From Pseudogracilibacillus auburnensis (GTDB taxonomy: Bacteria > Bacillota > Bacilli > Bacillales > Amphibacillaceae): a stretch of 64,000 nucleotides of DNA. A program made the position numbers and the translations under genes. The stretch covers positions 124,001 through 188,000 of the forward strand of contig NZ_QJJQ01000003.1 in NCBI RefSeq assembly GCF_003201975.1, in the 5' to 3' direction. Shown here piece after piece: positions 63,976-64,000 of this stretch (the stretch's first letter is position 1; every line of letters starts with the position of its first letter). The notes beneath the pieces were generated by a model. It saw only the letters and a program-made list of their open reading frames with translations. It was not told the origin of the DNA and did no database searches.

Positions 63976-64000
63976 TTTGCAAGGTGAAGTTTTCGTAGTC

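Noticed and set aside
1-64000. CRISPR arrays, tRNA or rRNA genes, prophage or defence islands
   Set aside because: No regularly spaced direct repeats, no tRNA or rRNA-like sequences and no phage or defence genes are visible; the gene content is core throughout.

Overview
The window is a 64 kb piece of an AT-rich chromosome from a motile, endospore-forming member of the Bacillaceae. This rests on gene order: the long fla/che operon, then rpsB-tsf-pyrH-frr-uppS-cdsA-rseP-polC, then rimP-nusA-rnpM-rplGA-infB-ylxP-rbfA-truB-ribF-rpsO-pnp, then ylxY-mlpA-ymxH-dpaB-asd-dapG-dapA-tepA-ylzJ-spoIIIE. This is the Bacillus subtilis order, with all recognised genes on the + strand. Protein features such as FliY, CheC, CheD, PolC and SwrB/SwrD also place it in the Bacilli. 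The genus cannot be fixed from the sequence alone. I see no rRNA, tRNA, CRISPR array, prophage or intact insertion sequence.

Bases 1-24118 carry the distal part of the fla/che operon: fliH (cut by the window edge), fliI, fliJ, ylxF, fliK, flgD, a flagellar operon protein, flgE, swrD, fliL, fliM, fliY, cheY, fliO, fliP, fliQ, fliR, flhB, flhA, flhF, flhG, cheB, cheA, cheW, cheC, cheD, sigD and a DUF342 gene. Together they build the type III export gate and switch, set flagellar placement, run chemotaxis and supply the late-flagellar sigma factor. A small unknown gene and swrB follow after an 850 bp gap full of repeats.

Bases 25.9-47.5 kb hold translation, RNA-processing and envelope genes (ribosomal protein S2, EF-Ts, UMP kinase, RRF, UppS, CdsA, RseP, PolC, the nusA-infB operon, S15, PNPase). 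Bases 48-58.7 kb hold sporulation and diaminopimelate/dipicolinate genes, ending in the DNA translocase SpoIIIE. Bases 58.9-63.7 kb encode a complete BMP-type nucleoside ABC importer (NupN, O, P, Q).

No new multi-gene system is visible; the genes are core housekeeping genes. The unusual part is between them. Four genes normally found in this order are absent: dxr between cdsA and rseP, proS between rseP and polC, dpaA before dpaB, and rnjB between dapA and tepA. Most long gaps are filled by decayed copies of a shared set of intergenic repeat modules. One copy separates the swrD ribosome binding site from its start codon. Other points worth checking are a perfect 14-bp hairpin at the missing dxr position, mutually exclusive pairings before tepA that could hide its ribosome binding site, a nested folded element before spoIIIE, a leader ORF overlapping nupN, the rimP-nusA leader, and a CheB receiver with a changed acidic pair.
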